A DNA stretch of 64,000 nucleotides from Corynebacterium glucuronolyticum DSM 44120 (GCF_030440595.1 NZ_CP047452.1:1984001-2048000); one strand, 5' to 3'. Positions 8,677 to 15,879 are shown, counted from the first letter of the stretch. Notes: a model not told the origin generated them from the letters alone. Program-made: numbers and translations.

Positions 8677-8692
8677 TACCGGCGGCAGTCAG

Positions 8693-9271
8693 CTAGCCGA
8701 GCAGATCATCTGCATCATCAGAATCAAAACCACCACGGTCATCATCGCCATCGTCGAGGACAGAGAATTCATCCTCCGCCATGATGGTGTGGCCACCCAG
8801 GGGCTCACCGTCCTTCACCTTCTGGATATTGCCAAGCCCCGCAGCGATCCCCTTCTTGCCTTGGAAGTTGAAGGGGTACAAGCTGATGGAGACGTTGACG
8901 TAGCAGCCTGAGTAAACCTCGGAGCGGTCCATGATGGGCTTTGCACGGCGATCCACGATCCCCGGAGCGTCTTTGGAGGAGGCGTTCAGGAACATAGAGT
9001 CGGCGTAGGCTGCATCCTCGTCGCGTTCCAGGTCGCCGTCACGGAGCGGGAGCTTGAGGACTGCGTCCTTGGGGCGCTTGCCCTCGAATTTCTTTGCCAC
9101 ACCCTCGTCGATGGCTTTCTGGATGGCCTGCTCGATCTCCTCGATGGTCTTGGTGTCAGACTTGGGGATGATGAGCGACGCGGAGTACTTGGGTTCGGAG
9201 TCGCCAATTGCTTTGGGCTCCCAGACGTGCTCGTAGGAGAGGCGGGCGGGGATGATGATACGGATAGACAT
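8693..9271 (-). CDS. DUF2815 single-stranded-DNA-binding protein (phage)
   Basis: 192 residues. An OB-fold-like body opens with IRIIIPARLSYEHVWEP and ends with an acidic tail (DDGDDDRGGFDSDDADDLLG), like T7 gp2.5-type ssDNA-binding proteins. The motif GCYVNVSISLYPFNFQGKKGIAAGL, broken here only for reading, is the conserved core of DUF2815. Its job would be to coat single strands at the fork and recruit the polymerase through the acidic tail. It lies between DUF2800 and polA genes, the family's standard setting. Confidence 0.9.
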   Translation of the reverse strand: MSIRIIIPARLSYEHVWEPKAIGDSEPKYSASLIIPKSDTKTIEEIEQAIQKAIDEGVAKKFEGKRPKDAVLKLPLRDGDLERDEDAAYADSMFLNASSKDAPGIVDRRAKPIMDRSEVYSGCYVNVSISLYPFNFQGKKGIAAGLGNIQKVKDGEPLGGHTIMAEDEFSVLDDGDDDRGGFDSDDADDLLG

Positions 9272-9326
9272 GTTTTAAGCCTTTCTGTGCTTGTGTCTTG
9301 TACTTGGGGGTTTGGATGGCGCGGGT

Positions 9327-10847
9327 TTATGCGGCGCCCTGGTCTAGATCATTGAATTCAGCTTCGGCACCAATCTTGATGGCGGGGCGCTTGTCTGATT
9401 CGGGGACAAGCATGGGTTTGCCGGCCGGTTTGTGGACCAGCTCGCCCAGCACCTCCTGGAAGGTCTTCTTGCCGAGGTAACGTTCCATCGCGGTGATACC
9501 GATGAGCTTCTTATCGAAAACATCGGGGTATCCGGCTTCGATAGCAGCGTCAGCGACCTTCTGCTCGTCGATGTATTTGCGGATGGCACGCCCGGCCACA
9601 ACCTTGAGACCGGGGTAGGTGCGCCCGTGGTCGACAGCCTGGGCGGTCATGTAGCGTTCCACGTCGGCAGCCCATTTTTTGAATTTGGGAATCTGCTGCA
9701 TAATCTCCGCCAGCTGCTCGTCCGTGAGCTCGGCTGCGGGAGCGAACTCATACCGAGCAAGGGCGAGGTTTTCCTCTGCGCGGGCGGTGCAGGTTGCGCG
9801 GATTCGGCAGAATTGGCACCAGTCGCCGGCCTGGTAATCACCCTCGCCTTTGATGGCCAGGTCGGCCGCGGGCTTGACGATGCTCTCACCCCAGTCGAGA
9901 AGGGCGTCGACGGTGGTTTCCCAGGTGCCGATGTTTCCTCGTCTCGGCTGGTAGATGGTGAGCTTCACCTTCTCCAGGTCGTAGAGGTCACCGAAGGTGC
10001 CAATGGCTCCTAGGCCGTACAGGCTGAGCTGTGGGTTTTCCTCCACGTCGACGAGGACGCCAGCGCCATATTTGAGGTCGATGACGTGGATGGTGTCGTC
10101 GGCGATGATGACTGCGTCGCCGGTGCCGAATCCTTCCGGTACCCACTTGGAGAAGTCCAGGCGTTGTTCGAGAAGCAGTACCGCCCCGTGGGGTTTCAGC
10201 CCCTCGAAAGTATCGGTGATGAAGGAGACATACTCGTCGGTGTACCGGTCCATTTCCGTGTCGCGGTAGGCATCGACATCAGCGGGGAGAGTCTGGGGTT
10301 CGGTTTCCGGCAGGAGCTTGCTGTGTGCCTTCCATTCGGCGAGCTCATGGGCTGCCGTACCCTGCCGGGTGGCTTCTGTTTCCCTGTGCTCCCCTACAGC
10401 GTTGTGGAGGGCGGAGGGGGTACAGTGTAACCACCTGCTTGCGCTAGATGCGGAGAGGACCGCGTGAGCCCTATCGGCGTGCGCTACTTGCCGGGTGTCT
10501 GTCTGGTCGGTGTCCTGCTCCTCATCGGGGGTTTTCTCGGCTGTTTTTTCCTTAGTCGGGGCGGTTCCATCAGGGTGGGCGGCCACGTGGTCATCGTCGG
10601 GTATGACGCCGAGTGAGCGGATCTTCGGATATTGGAAACGCATGTACTGGTCACCCTTGCCGACGGTGTTGACCGCGATTGATTTTTTGAGGATGGCGTC
10701 AAAATTCCGCAGATGATGAATCTCATTCGTGTGAAGCTGAAGGTGTGTAAGCTTCTGCTCTTTGACGGTCTCTTTTAGTGCCTTGAGGTCGGCCGGGTCG
10801 TCGGGGTCGATGTCCTGAATAAAAATCAGGGGGAGGTAGTCGCTCAT
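9327..10847 (-). CDS. DUF2800 protein, PD-(D/E)XK (Cas4/RecB-like) nuclease
   Basis: 506 residues. The first 110 residues are a separate variable N-terminal part with a charged linker (KEKTAEKTPDEEQDTDQTD). The DUF2800 core begins at about residue 128 with HAVLSASSASRWLHCTPSA and carries the RQGTAAHELAEW helix. Nuclease residues follow: GTGDAVIIADD then VIDLKYG (D-x-K). The conserved cysteine group WCQFCRIRATCTAR suggests a Cas4-like iron-sulfur or zinc site. The family is found only in phage replication modules with DUF2815 and PolA and may process DNA ends for recombination. Confidence 0.88.
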   Translation of the reverse strand: MSDYLPLIFIQDIDPDDPADLKALKETVKEQKLTHLQLHTNEIHHLRNFDAILKKSIAVNTVGKGDQYMRFQYPKIRSLGVIPDDDHVAAHPDGTAPTKEKTAEKTPDEEQDTDQTDTRQVAHADRAHAVLSASSASRWLHCTPSALHNAVGEHRETEATRQGTAAHELAEWKAHSKLLPETEPQTLPADVDAYRDTEMDRYTDEYVSFITDTFEGLKPHGAVLLLEQRLDFSKWVPEGFGTGDAVIIADDTIHVIDLKYGAGVLVDVEENPQLSLYGLGAIGTFGDLYDLEKVKLTIYQPRRGNIGTWETTVDALLDWGESIVKPAADLAIKGEGDYQAGDWCQFCRIRATCTARAEENLALARYEFAPAAELTDEQLAEIMQQIPKFKKWAADVERYMTAQAVDHGRTYPGLKVVAGRAIRKYIDEQKVADAAIEAGYPDVFDKKLIGITAMERYLGKKTFQEVLGELVHKPAGKPMLVPESDKRPAIKIGAEAEFNDLDQGAA

Positions 10848-11215
10848 GATGCGAGCTCCTTCTTGGCAAGCTCGAGCACCGTCCCGAGCTTGTCTTCGGG
10901 CACTTTCGTGAGCTTCGGTGCATCGACTGCATCAAGGATGCTGCGGACGGCGCTGCGGCCCTTCTCCTTGGTCAGTTTCACCATGGTGTCACGAACCTCT
11001 TCGAGGGTGACCGTGGGCTTCGGCGCGGGAGCCGGCATTTTACTCTCGGTGGGTTCCGGCTTTTTCGTCGGCTCGGTGTCGGGCGCGGTCGGCGGCCAGT
11101 CGCCCGTCTCTGGGTCGGGCTCTTTTTCGATTCGGTTCGATGCCTTGGTCAAGCCATCAATGATGATGGCGATGAGGTCGAGGGCGAGTGATTTCGATAA
11201 CCAATTCATGGTCAT
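10844..11215 (-). CDS. Phage protein with C-terminal SAP-like helical repeat, unknown
   Basis: 123 residues. An N-terminal helix of about 25 residues is followed by a Pro/Glu/Lys linker (DPETGDWPPTAPDTEPTKKP). The C-terminal helical domain begins TVTLEEVRDTMVKLTKEKG and ends PEDKLGTVLELAKKEL. This C-terminal pattern recurs in phage proteins near recombination genes, often labelled Rrp5-like, without proven function. It overlaps the DUF2800 start by four bases, so the two are probably translated together. Confidence 0.6.
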   Translation of the reverse strand: MTMNWLSKSLALDLIAIIIDGLTKASNRIEKEPDPETGDWPPTAPDTEPTKKPEPTESKMPAPAPKPTVTLEEVRDTMVKLTKEKGRSAVRSILDAVDAPKLTKVPEDKLGTVLELAKKELAS

Positions 11216-11226
11216 ATGCCTTTCTA

Positions 11227-11508
11227 CTAGGCGTTAAGGTTTATCGGGTTACGGCCGGACATGAGAATGTGGGAAATACCATGCACATCCGGCTCTTTAA
11301 GGAGCTGGGCTAGCGCCCCGCGGGAGGCGGGCTGTAAATCATCCCAGTGGGTTCCCCGGGAGGGCCCGGCATGGGCGGAAAGCTCTTGGATTGCCCGGTT
11401 CCTGGTGGGTGCGATTACGAGCAGGATTTGCTTGGGGTTCGCAGTCCATAGTTTCGGGTGTTCTCGCTGCGCCCATCGGCTGGGGATGCGCGCGGTGAAA
11501 GCAGGCAC
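11227..11508 (-). CDS. Phage protein, unknown (93 aa)
   Basis: Unrecognised. The N-terminal half is basic and aromatic (ARIPSRWAQREHPKLWTA), followed by a hydrophobic strand KQILLVIAPTRN and a helix. It shares its first bases with the stop of the next gene upstream (TGATG-type overlap at 11508), so it belongs to the same translation chain. Confidence 0.55.
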   Translation of the reverse strand: MPAFTARIPSRWAQREHPKLWTANPKQILLVIAPTRNRAIQELSAHAGPSRGTHWDDLQPASRGALAQLLKEPDVHGISHILMSGRNPINLNA

Positions 11509-11765
11509 TAGGTGTCCTCCTCTTCGTCTACTTCTTCGTTGCTGTCGGTGTGGCCATAGGAGGGTGCTGCGTAGCGCTCCACGATCTCCTCATCACTTGG
11601 CCAATACATCATGCGGGTCACAGGGTCATCACCTCCCGGCGCGCGGTCTAGCTCGTCCAGGAGCTCCGACACTTTGTCCCTGATGGTCAGTGGCGCATCG
11701 GGGAAGACGCGCTGCCAGGTCTCCAGGTATTCGGCGAGGTTCGGGAGTGGGACGAGGCGTCTCAT
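11508..11765 (-). CDS. Phage protein, acidic C-terminus, unknown (85 aa)
   Basis: Unrecognised. The N-terminal 50 residues are predicted helical (LAEYLETWQRVFPDAP, then KVSELLDELDRAP) and the end is strongly acidic (DSNEEVDEEEDT). It overlaps the HTH gene by four bases. The segment VTRMMYWPSDEEIVERY echoes PHRMMYWPSHPKDGEF in the VapE primase, which may be a shared short motif or chance. Confidence 0.55.
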   Translation of the reverse strand: MRRLVPLPNLAEYLETWQRVFPDAPLTIRDKVSELLDELDRAPGGDDPVTRMMYWPSDEEIVERYAAPSYGHTDSNEEVDEEEDT

Positions 11766-11947
11766 GCGGCATCACCCTGTGGGGCGAGCTTGTCGATGAC
11801 CGCGCGGGGGAAGCGGATTGCTGTGCCCAGTTTGATGGGCTTCAGCTGGTCGGCTTTTCCCCGCTGCACGAAGCGGCTGATGGTTGCCTTCGACATTCCT
11901 AAGATTTCCGCTGTTTCTGTGAGCGAGTAAGTTCTTGGTACACTCAA
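11762..11947 (-). CDS. Excisionase/AlpA-like HTH_17 DNA-binding protein
   Basis: 61 residues forming one MerR-like winged helix: YSLTETAEILGMSKATISRFVQRGKAD is the helix-turn-helix, followed by the wing LGTAIRFPRAVIDKLAP. Such minimal proteins act as excisionases or transcription regulators. It starts at 11947 with GGAAGGAGACACC just upstream. The integrase is 6 kb away, so an excisionase role cannot be fixed by linkage alone. Confidence 0.8.
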   Translation of the reverse strand: MSVPRTYSLTETAEILGMSKATISRFVQRGKADQLKPIKLGTAIRFPRAVIDKLAPQGDAA

Positions 11948-11992
11948 GGTGTCTCCTTCCTTTTTGCTTTTCTGGATGTGTGACTGTGGGAG

Positions 11993-12032
11993 CCTCCCCG
12001 GCGCGCTGAGTGTGTGCTGGGGAGGTTTTTTT
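11993..12032 (+). terminator. Strong plus-strand intrinsic terminator inside the leftward region
   Basis: CCTCCCC plus GGCGCGC (11993-12006) pairs with GTGTGCT plus GGGGAGG (12012-12025) around a TGAGT loop, giving 14 continuous pairs of which three are GU, then seven T. The GU pairs become CA mismatches on the other strand, so the fold is built for plus-strand RNA. All genes here run leftward, so it points to an antisense or small rightward transcript, or insulation against one. Confidence 0.7.
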
Positions 12033-12138
12033 CGGATCGTGGGGCAGGTGCGTAGTGCCCACCACCGGAGTATGGGTGGTGGGGTGCGCCCTTAGTGCTG
12101 AGACGTACCCACGGGGAGCAGCGACCCCACGGTCCTTG

Positions 12139-12182
12139 TGCCTGCCTGGGGAATCGAACCCCAGGTAGTAAACCGTTCAGGC
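12139..12182 (-). ncRNA. tRNA-like acceptor/T-arm minihelix
   Basis: On the minus strand GCCTG (12178-12182) pairs with CAGGC (12140-12144), stacked on CCTGGGG-TTCGATT-CCCCAGG (12145-12165). That gives 5+7 = 12 pairs, the length of a tRNA acceptor plus T-arm stack, with a canonical T-loop and an unpaired A after the stem. The D and anticodon arms are replaced by 12 bases, so this is not a working tRNA. It begins at the stop of the 12177-12512 gene and is probably transcribed with it. Confidence 0.5.
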
Positions 12183-12512
12183 TTCCTTTCGGCCGAGCGT
12201 GTCAGCGAGGTTTTCGAGGTCATCCATGATGACGACCCGCCAATCATCGGGGAGGAATTCCACACCGATGTGATACGTGTATCTGTCCAGGGACATGGAG
12301 AGAGTGCTGCAGTCGATAGCGATGCTTCTTAGGTGGTACGTGAGCCTGCTGAGTCGTTCCCACATGTGCGGGTGGAGGTCTTCACCGGGGTAGACGGCTC
12401 CGGGGATTCCGGTTTCAAGGTCATGGGCTGCGTACTTGAGAAAACCGACGATGTTGTCCAGCTCTTGTTTAATGCCTTTAGCTTCGTCGGTGATTTCAGC
12501 ATTGACAGGCAT
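12177..12512 (-). CDS. Phage protein, unknown (111 aa)
   Basis: Start chosen at the ATG at 12512 (MPVNAEITDEAKG), which follows GGGAGGAAGAAG; the longer frame upstream is a Lys-rich overlap with the preceding micropeptide. The protein is largely helical with two likely helices around IKQELDNIVGFLKYAAHDLE and LSRLTYHLRSIAIDCSTLSM. No family recognised. Its gene overlaps the micropeptide upstream and its stop touches the tRNA-like fold. Confidence 0.6.
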   Translation of the reverse strand: MPVNAEITDEAKGIKQELDNIVGFLKYAAHDLETGIPGAVYPGEDLHPHMWERLSRLTYHLRSIAIDCSTLSMSLDRYTYHIGVEFLPDDWRVVIMDDLENLADTLGRKEA

Positions 12513-12606
12513 CTTCTTCTTCCTCCCTTTCCTCTTCGTCTGGTTCTTCATCAATGGCGATGCGTAGCCAGTCGTCTGGGCTGACGAAGCTTGGCAGCCA
12601 GGGCAT
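12496..12606 (-). CDS. Micropeptide, MPWL family, acidic tail (36 aa)
   Basis: Starts MPWLPSFVSPDDWLRIAI and ends in a run of Glu/Asp then CQC. The ATG shares its A with the TAA of the gene upstream (TAATG at 12606), and GAGGGG lies seven bases before it. It shares the MPWL...LRIAI pattern with the 19-residue peptide at 12933-12992. Function unknown. Coding is supported by start/stop overlaps on both sides and by the paralogue. Confidence 0.55.
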   Translation of the reverse strand: MPWLPSFVSPDDWLRIAIDEEPDEEEREEEEDACQC

Positions 12607-12920
12607 TAGTCGGCCCCTCGTGTATTGATCGCCGTGTTGTATTCGAATACTGCATCAATGAATATCTCCATGTCTCTTGCGAGACCCGCATATTCAATTC
12701 GGGCTAGATCAAGCTCAGCAAGGTTGAAGATCTCACCTTCATTGAGCTTGTCAACGGCCTTATCAAGTGCTGTTTCGAGGTCGCTGAAACGTGTTTGGAT
12801 GTTCCCGTACGCGTCGCGAATGTTCCCGTCCAAGCGGTGGATTATCTGTTCATCCTGCTCTGCGAGGGTGAGAATCTGGTCTCCACGGGCGTGTTTACGC
12901 GCCCAGTTTTGAGTGATCAT
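12606..12920 (-). CDS. Phage helical protein, unknown (104 aa)
   Basis: Unrecognised, almost entirely helical and acidic. Residues 18-70 have heptad-like spacing (LTLAEQDEQIIHRLDGNIRD, then RFSDLETALDKAVDKLNEGE), consistent with a coiled coil. CTAGGAGAAACGCAAC precedes the ATG at 12920. It is one of a chain of short, tightly packed leftward genes downstream of the lytic promoter. Confidence 0.55.
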   Translation of the reverse strand: MITQNWARKHARGDQILTLAEQDEQIIHRLDGNIRDAYGNIQTRFSDLETALDKAVDKLNEGEIFNLAELDLARIEYAGLARDMEIFIDAVFEYNTAINTRGAD

Positions 12921-12932
12921 GTTGCGTTTCTC

Positions 12933-12992
12933 CTAGATTTCGATTCCGGCTGGGATGGTGGGGTCATTGATGGCAATGCGTAGCCAGGGCAT
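12933..12992 (-). CDS. Micropeptide, MPWL family (19 aa)
   Basis: MPWLRIAINDPTIPAGIEI. The ATG directly follows the TAA of the gene upstream (TAAATG) and has GGGGA nearby. The last nine residues, and about 33 bases of DNA around them, repeat the end of the zinc-finger gene at 13531-13740, so part arose by duplication. The first half matches the other MPWL peptide. It could be a real micropeptide or a translational coupler for the gene at 12606-12920. Confidence 0.45.
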   Translation of the reverse strand: MPWLRIAINDPTIPAGIEI

Positions 12993-13517
12993 TTAGTCGT
13001 TCCCCACGTTGTATAGGTAGTTGTCAAATAGGTAATCGAGCTTGTCCGCGAGGTGGAGGACGGCGTAAACGTGTGCAATTTCCGCCCATGCGTGCATCAT
13101 TGTGAGCTCACCTTGGCAGCTCGCCGGGTGCCGAATGTCAGTGATGATGCCTTCCGCTTGCTGTAAGAGGTGCTCAGCCTGGGCCTCGTAGGGGGACTGC
13201 TTGCTGGTAGCAGCTGTAGGGTCTGCCAGTGGGATGTGTATGTGGGCGGTGGTGCCTGGGTAGTAGGCGTAGTGGTCAGGAATGACATCCGCGGCCTGCT
13301 TTATCTCCCACACGGGTGGCATGTCCATGGGCACTTCGATATCTTTAGGCGGGACGTATTGTGTGATTGGTTCGCCGGGGTTAGCAATAGCTGTGAGGTC
13401 GCCGGTGTCGCCGATGATGAGGACGAATCTTTTGAATTGCTTCGACCATGCCCACCGTCCTGCGTAGGCGAGCCGCTTACGGGCCGGGAGGTCACCGAGC
13501 TGTATGCGCTTTTTCAT
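12993..13517 (-). CDS. Phage protein, unknown (174 aa)
   Basis: Start set at the ATG at 13517 (MKKRIQLGDLPARKRLAYAGR), which has GGAG in the shared CTAGGAGAAAAACC leader. A small beta-rich N-terminal half contains FKRFVLIIGDTGDLTAIANPGE. The C-terminal half is helical (AEHLLQQAEGIITDIRHPAS, then HAWAEIAHVYAVLHLADKLD). No family recognised. The 14 bases upstream hold the end of the zinc-finger gene. Confidence 0.6.
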   Translation of the reverse strand: MKKRIQLGDLPARKRLAYAGRWAWSKQFKRFVLIIGDTGDLTAIANPGEPITQYVPPKDIEVPMDMPPVWEIKQAADVIPDHYAYYPGTTAHIHIPLADPTAATSKQSPYEAQAEHLLQQAEGIITDIRHPASCQGELTMMHAWAEIAHVYAVLHLADKLDYLFDNYLYNVGND

Positions 13518-13530
13518 CCTGGTTTTTCTC

Positions 13531-13740
13531 CTAGATTTCGATTCCGGCTGGGATGGTCGGATAGGTGATGGGGCCGCCGCCGGTTTTTCTGCATTTGGGG
13601 CACTCCATGGTGGGGATGACATCGTGGTGGAAATGGGCATCGTCGTACCCCCAGCCTTCATGCTCGTAGCCGCAGTGTGGGCAGGCGAAGGTTCCCGCGA
13701 AATCGCGACGGTATTGCCAGGTTTTGTTTTTCAAATACAT
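13531..13740 (-). CDS. Small zinc-ribbon-like phage protein (69 aa)
   Basis: Two CxxC pairs (CPHCG near residue 20 and CPKC near 47) with an intervening HFHHD could hold one zinc ion. The N-terminus YLKNKTWQYRRDFAGTF is basic and aromatic. The C-terminal PTIPAGIEI and its DNA are duplicated in the micropeptide at 12933-12992. Function unknown; zinc ribbons of this size often bind nucleic acid. Confidence 0.6.
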   Translation of the reverse strand: MYLKNKTWQYRRDFAGTFACPHCGYEHEGWGYDDAHFHHDVIPTMECPKCRKTGGGPITYPTIPAGIEI

Positions 13741-13759
13741 GAGAGGGAGGTGTCTTTCT

Positions 13760-13846
13760 TTAGGTGAGTAGTAGGGCGAGTGCGACAGATGCAGCGGTCA
13801 TGATCGCAATGACGGCAAGCAGAAAATAGAGGTCGAGGAGATTCAT
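13760..13846 (-). CDS. Single-pass membrane micropeptide (28 aa)
   Basis: MNLLDLYFLLAVIAIMTAAS and then VALALLLT: almost the whole peptide is one hydrophobic helix. Its ATG overlaps the stop of the preceding membrane protein (GATGA at 13843-13846), indicating translational coupling. Such tiny phage membrane proteins may take part in lysis control or superinfection exclusion, but nothing here proves that. Confidence 0.5.
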   Translation of the reverse strand: MNLLDLYFLLAVIAIMTAASVALALLLT

Positions 13847-14016
13847 CCGTGGAGCACCGCCCAGATGAAACCGCAGGTGAAAAAAAGAATGATTCCGGCG
13901 AGCACAATCATCCCGAGGATCATGAAAAGCGGAAACAGCATGTCAGCGAGCTTCTCAAACTTTTTCGTGAGATCGTCTATGTAGTCATCGTCATCGAGCA
14001 GGTCATATAGGCTCAT
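13843..14016 (-). CDS. Small membrane protein with acidic N-terminus (57 aa)
   Basis: An acidic N-terminal part (SLYDLLDDDDYIDDLTKKFE) is followed by a hydrophobic stretch from about residue 27 to the end (LFPLFMILGMIVLAGIILFF, then TCGFIWAVLHG), long enough for one membrane span or a hairpin. AAAGGA lies seven bases before the ATG. It is coupled to the 28-residue membrane peptide that follows. Function unknown. Confidence 0.6.
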   Translation of the reverse strand: MSLYDLLDDDDYIDDLTKKFEKLADMLFPLFMILGMIVLAGIILFFTCGFIWAVLHG

Positions 14017-14017
14017 G

Positions 14018-14125
14018 TCAGATCCTTTCCAGCAGCATGACGATGTGCTTCAGCAGGTCAAATACCGGATGATCACCGAGCTTCATGGCGATGGCCACGT
14101 AGGGTACGACAGGCGGGTTAGTCAT
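14018..14125 (-). CDS. Phage micropeptide (35 aa)
   Basis: Begins MTNPPVVPYVAIAMKLGDHP and ends LKHIVMLLERI. A strong GGAGG lies seven bases upstream, its ATG overlaps the stop of the previous gene by four bases, and its stop is one base from the next start. The tight packing supports real translation. No function can be assigned. Confidence 0.5.
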   Translation of the reverse strand: MTNPPVVPYVAIAMKLGDHPVFDLLKHIVMLLERI

Positions 14126-14553
14126 AGGTTGTCCTCCATCTCCGATTTGAGGAGCTTGAGAAATTCGACGAAGGCTTCGATCCCTGTGGCGTTGGTGTCG
14201 ATGGTGGCTTCACCATCACCCCATGGTGTTTTCAGGTGGAAGAACTGTGCTTCAAATGGGTCGTAGGAGACTACAGATTCACCATCGCCCTGGAAACCGA
14301 TAGGCTTCCAAAAGGCGGGGTCTTTTCCGCTAAGAAGCGAGGTGAGATCCTGGATGGTTTGAGTTACGCCGTAGAGGTCGATTCGACCGAGGTCGATGCT
14401 CATTTCGGCTTGAAGGCTGTGCGTTTCGGCACTGACCCAGTACTCATTGCATTTGGGTACAGGAACAACTTCGAGGGTGTACTCGTGGCCAAGGTTGTGT
14501 CGGTGTTCTCGGAGTGTCGATTCCAGTGGGTGGGTTTTGTAGTGCTTAGTCAT
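14122..14553 (-). CDS. Phage protein, unknown (143 aa)
   Basis: Start at the ATG at 14553 (MTKHYKTHPLESTLREHRHN), which overlaps the preceding stop by eight bases. A beta-rich body (EYTLEVVPVPKCNEYWVSAE, and later SVVSYDPFEAQFFHLKTPWG) is followed by a C-terminal helix EAFVEFLKLLKSEMED. Not recognised. Confidence 0.55.
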   Translation of the reverse strand: MTKHYKTHPLESTLREHRHNLGHEYTLEVVPVPKCNEYWVSAETHSLQAEMSIDLGRIDLYGVTQTIQDLTSLLSGKDPAFWKPIGFQGDGESVVSYDPFEAQFFHLKTPWGDGEATIDTNATGIEAFVEFLKLLKSEMEDNL

Positions 14554-15028
14554 ATTGGTACTCCTTCCCGTCAATCTTTTTGAGGGTCTTTTCTGCTGTG
14601 ATTAGCTTTTTGACCGCTTCGTCGTAGTTGCCGTCGGAGAATTTGCGGAGTCCCTCGGCGAGACGCTTATGGGCGGTGGCAACCGTTTGGAGAAGGTCGT
14701 CTGTTCCTGTGGGGTTTTCGGGTGCCTTGAGCTTTTCTTCCAGTTCAGCGAGTTCTTTTTCGACATCTTCAGTCCGCCGTACGGTATTTACGAGTTCGAC
14801 CTCGTGATCTCCGATGATCTGGTACGCTCGGTCTACCGATTTTTTGAGGCGATCGGTGTTCAACTCGGCGCTGGTGCTGATCTGGTTTGCCAGCTCGGCT
14901 GTGGTTCCAATGAAGGCGAAAACGGCATCAAGCCGCTCCGCGTCCGTGGCAGCGGCATCAAGAACAGCCAGGAGATTCACAGCATTAACGGCCTGGGTTC
15001 TGAAGGTGCTCAGAAGGTCTTCGGTCAT
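14546..15028 (-). CDS. Coiled-coil phage protein (160 aa)
   Basis: An N-terminal helical bundle-like part (AVNAVNLLAVLDAAATDAER) precedes a coiled coil from about residue 75 to 120 (VELVNTVRRTEDVEKELAEL EEKLKAP, in two pieces) and a final amphipathic helix. No catalytic motif seen. It lies one gene below the 128-residue protein in the leftward operon. Unknown function. Confidence 0.55.
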   Translation of the reverse strand: MTEDLLSTFRTQAVNAVNLLAVLDAAATDAERLDAVFAFIGTTAELANQISTSAELNTDRLKKSVDRAYQIIGDHEVELVNTVRRTEDVEKELAELEEKLKAPENPTGTDDLLQTVATAHKRLAEGLRKFSDGNYDEAVKKLITAEKTLKKIDGKEYQYD

Positions 15029-15030
15029 TG

Positions 15031-15417
15031 CTACTCCCCCAGCTGCTTCTCTATGGCGCGGAGCGCATCGATTATTCTGGCTAGGGTGGTGGTGCTCAGC
15101 TCGACGCGAATAACTGCATCTCCTAGGCCGGATTCGACCTGGAGGCGTTTAGATCCGCGGCTTGCTAGGAGGGTGACCATCCACCCGCCTGCGTTTGGCA
15201 GCCTCTGGTAGGTCGTTTCTTCTTTCAGAATGGTTTCGCAGGCTGTAATAGACTTGTCTAGGGTGTCTGCGGGGATGTATCCGGTTTCTACGAGGAGGCC
15301 GACCATAGGGCGGTTGTACTCGAAATAAATGTTGATGCGGTTCTCGTCGTACTGGTCGGGGTCCAGCTGGAGCATGGTGTGCTCATCGAGGGGGATGGTT
15401 TGGGAGGGGGCGGTCAT
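15031..15417 (-). CDS. Phage protein, unknown (128 aa)
   Basis: Alternating polar strands (TMLQLDPDQYDENRINIYFE, later AVIRVELSTTTLARIIDALR) suggest a small alpha/beta fold. The ATG overlaps the stop of the 80-residue gene upstream (ATGA at 15414-15417). Not recognised. Confidence 0.55.
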   Translation of the reverse strand: MTAPSQTIPLDEHTMLQLDPDQYDENRINIYFEYNRPMVGLLVETGYIPADTLDKSITACETILKEETTYQRLPNAGGWMVTLLASRGSKRLQVESGLGDAVIRVELSTTTLARIIDALRAIEKQLGE

Positions 15418-15656
15418 TTCCTGTGCTTTCCTTGGTAGTCGTGGGTGAGCGGGTGTAGGCGGTTTTCGCGGGCGAGGACGAATGGGGCTATATCCAGCAG
15501 GCGTGGCTGCTTGTATGAGCTGGCGCCCGGGTACCGGTATCTGCGGTATGCGCAGTACTCCATGAGCCGGTCCTGTGCCTCCTCGCCAAGGGCGGTGAAG
15601 GTCTCGGCTTCGTCGTAGATGAACCGCAGGCGCGGATAGAGGGTCGGGAGGGGCAT
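15414..15656 (-). CDS. Phage protein, basic and Tyr-rich (80 aa)
   Basis: Start chosen at the ATG at 15656 (MPLPTLYPRLRFIYDEAETF). The longer open frame above crosses the 49-residue gene and the RNA-like region and is not credible. The middle is Tyr/Arg-rich (MEYCAYRRYRYPGASSYKQP). Unknown function; it is coupled by ATGA overlap to the next gene. Confidence 0.5.
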   Translation of the reverse strand: MPLPTLYPRLRFIYDEAETFTALGEEAQDRLMEYCAYRRYRYPGASSYKQPRLLDIAPFVLARENRLHPLTHDYQGKHRK

Positions 15657-15661
15657 TGTTC

Positions 15662-15811
15662 TCACATTCCTTGGCAGGCCGTGGCGACCTGGTCGATCCA
15701 TACAGGCGGTGTGCTGATGATGGCGTGGTAGATGACGCCGACGATGAAGCCGAGCGCCCCGGTTGCCCACGCCAGGCGGGTTCGGCCCCGTAGCTTCTGT
15801 TCTGTGGTCAT
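15662..15811 (-). CDS. Small membrane protein (49 aa)
   Basis: From the ATG at 15811 (MTTEQKLRGRTRLAWATGAL), with GAAGGA eight bases upstream. A basic N-terminus is followed by one membrane span (LAWATGALGFIVGVIYHAII) and a short tail. The positive-inside pattern puts the N-terminus in the cytoplasm. Function unknown. It is the first protein gene after the structured region downstream of the Cro-like gene. Confidence 0.55.
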   Translation of the reverse strand: MTTEQKLRGRTRLAWATGALGFIVGVIYHAIISTPPVWIDQVATACQGM

Positions 15812-15879
15812 TGCTTTTCCTTCGTGTGTGTTGTGGGTGGTTTTTCGCCTCCTGGGGACTGCACATTCCGGGAGGCTGG

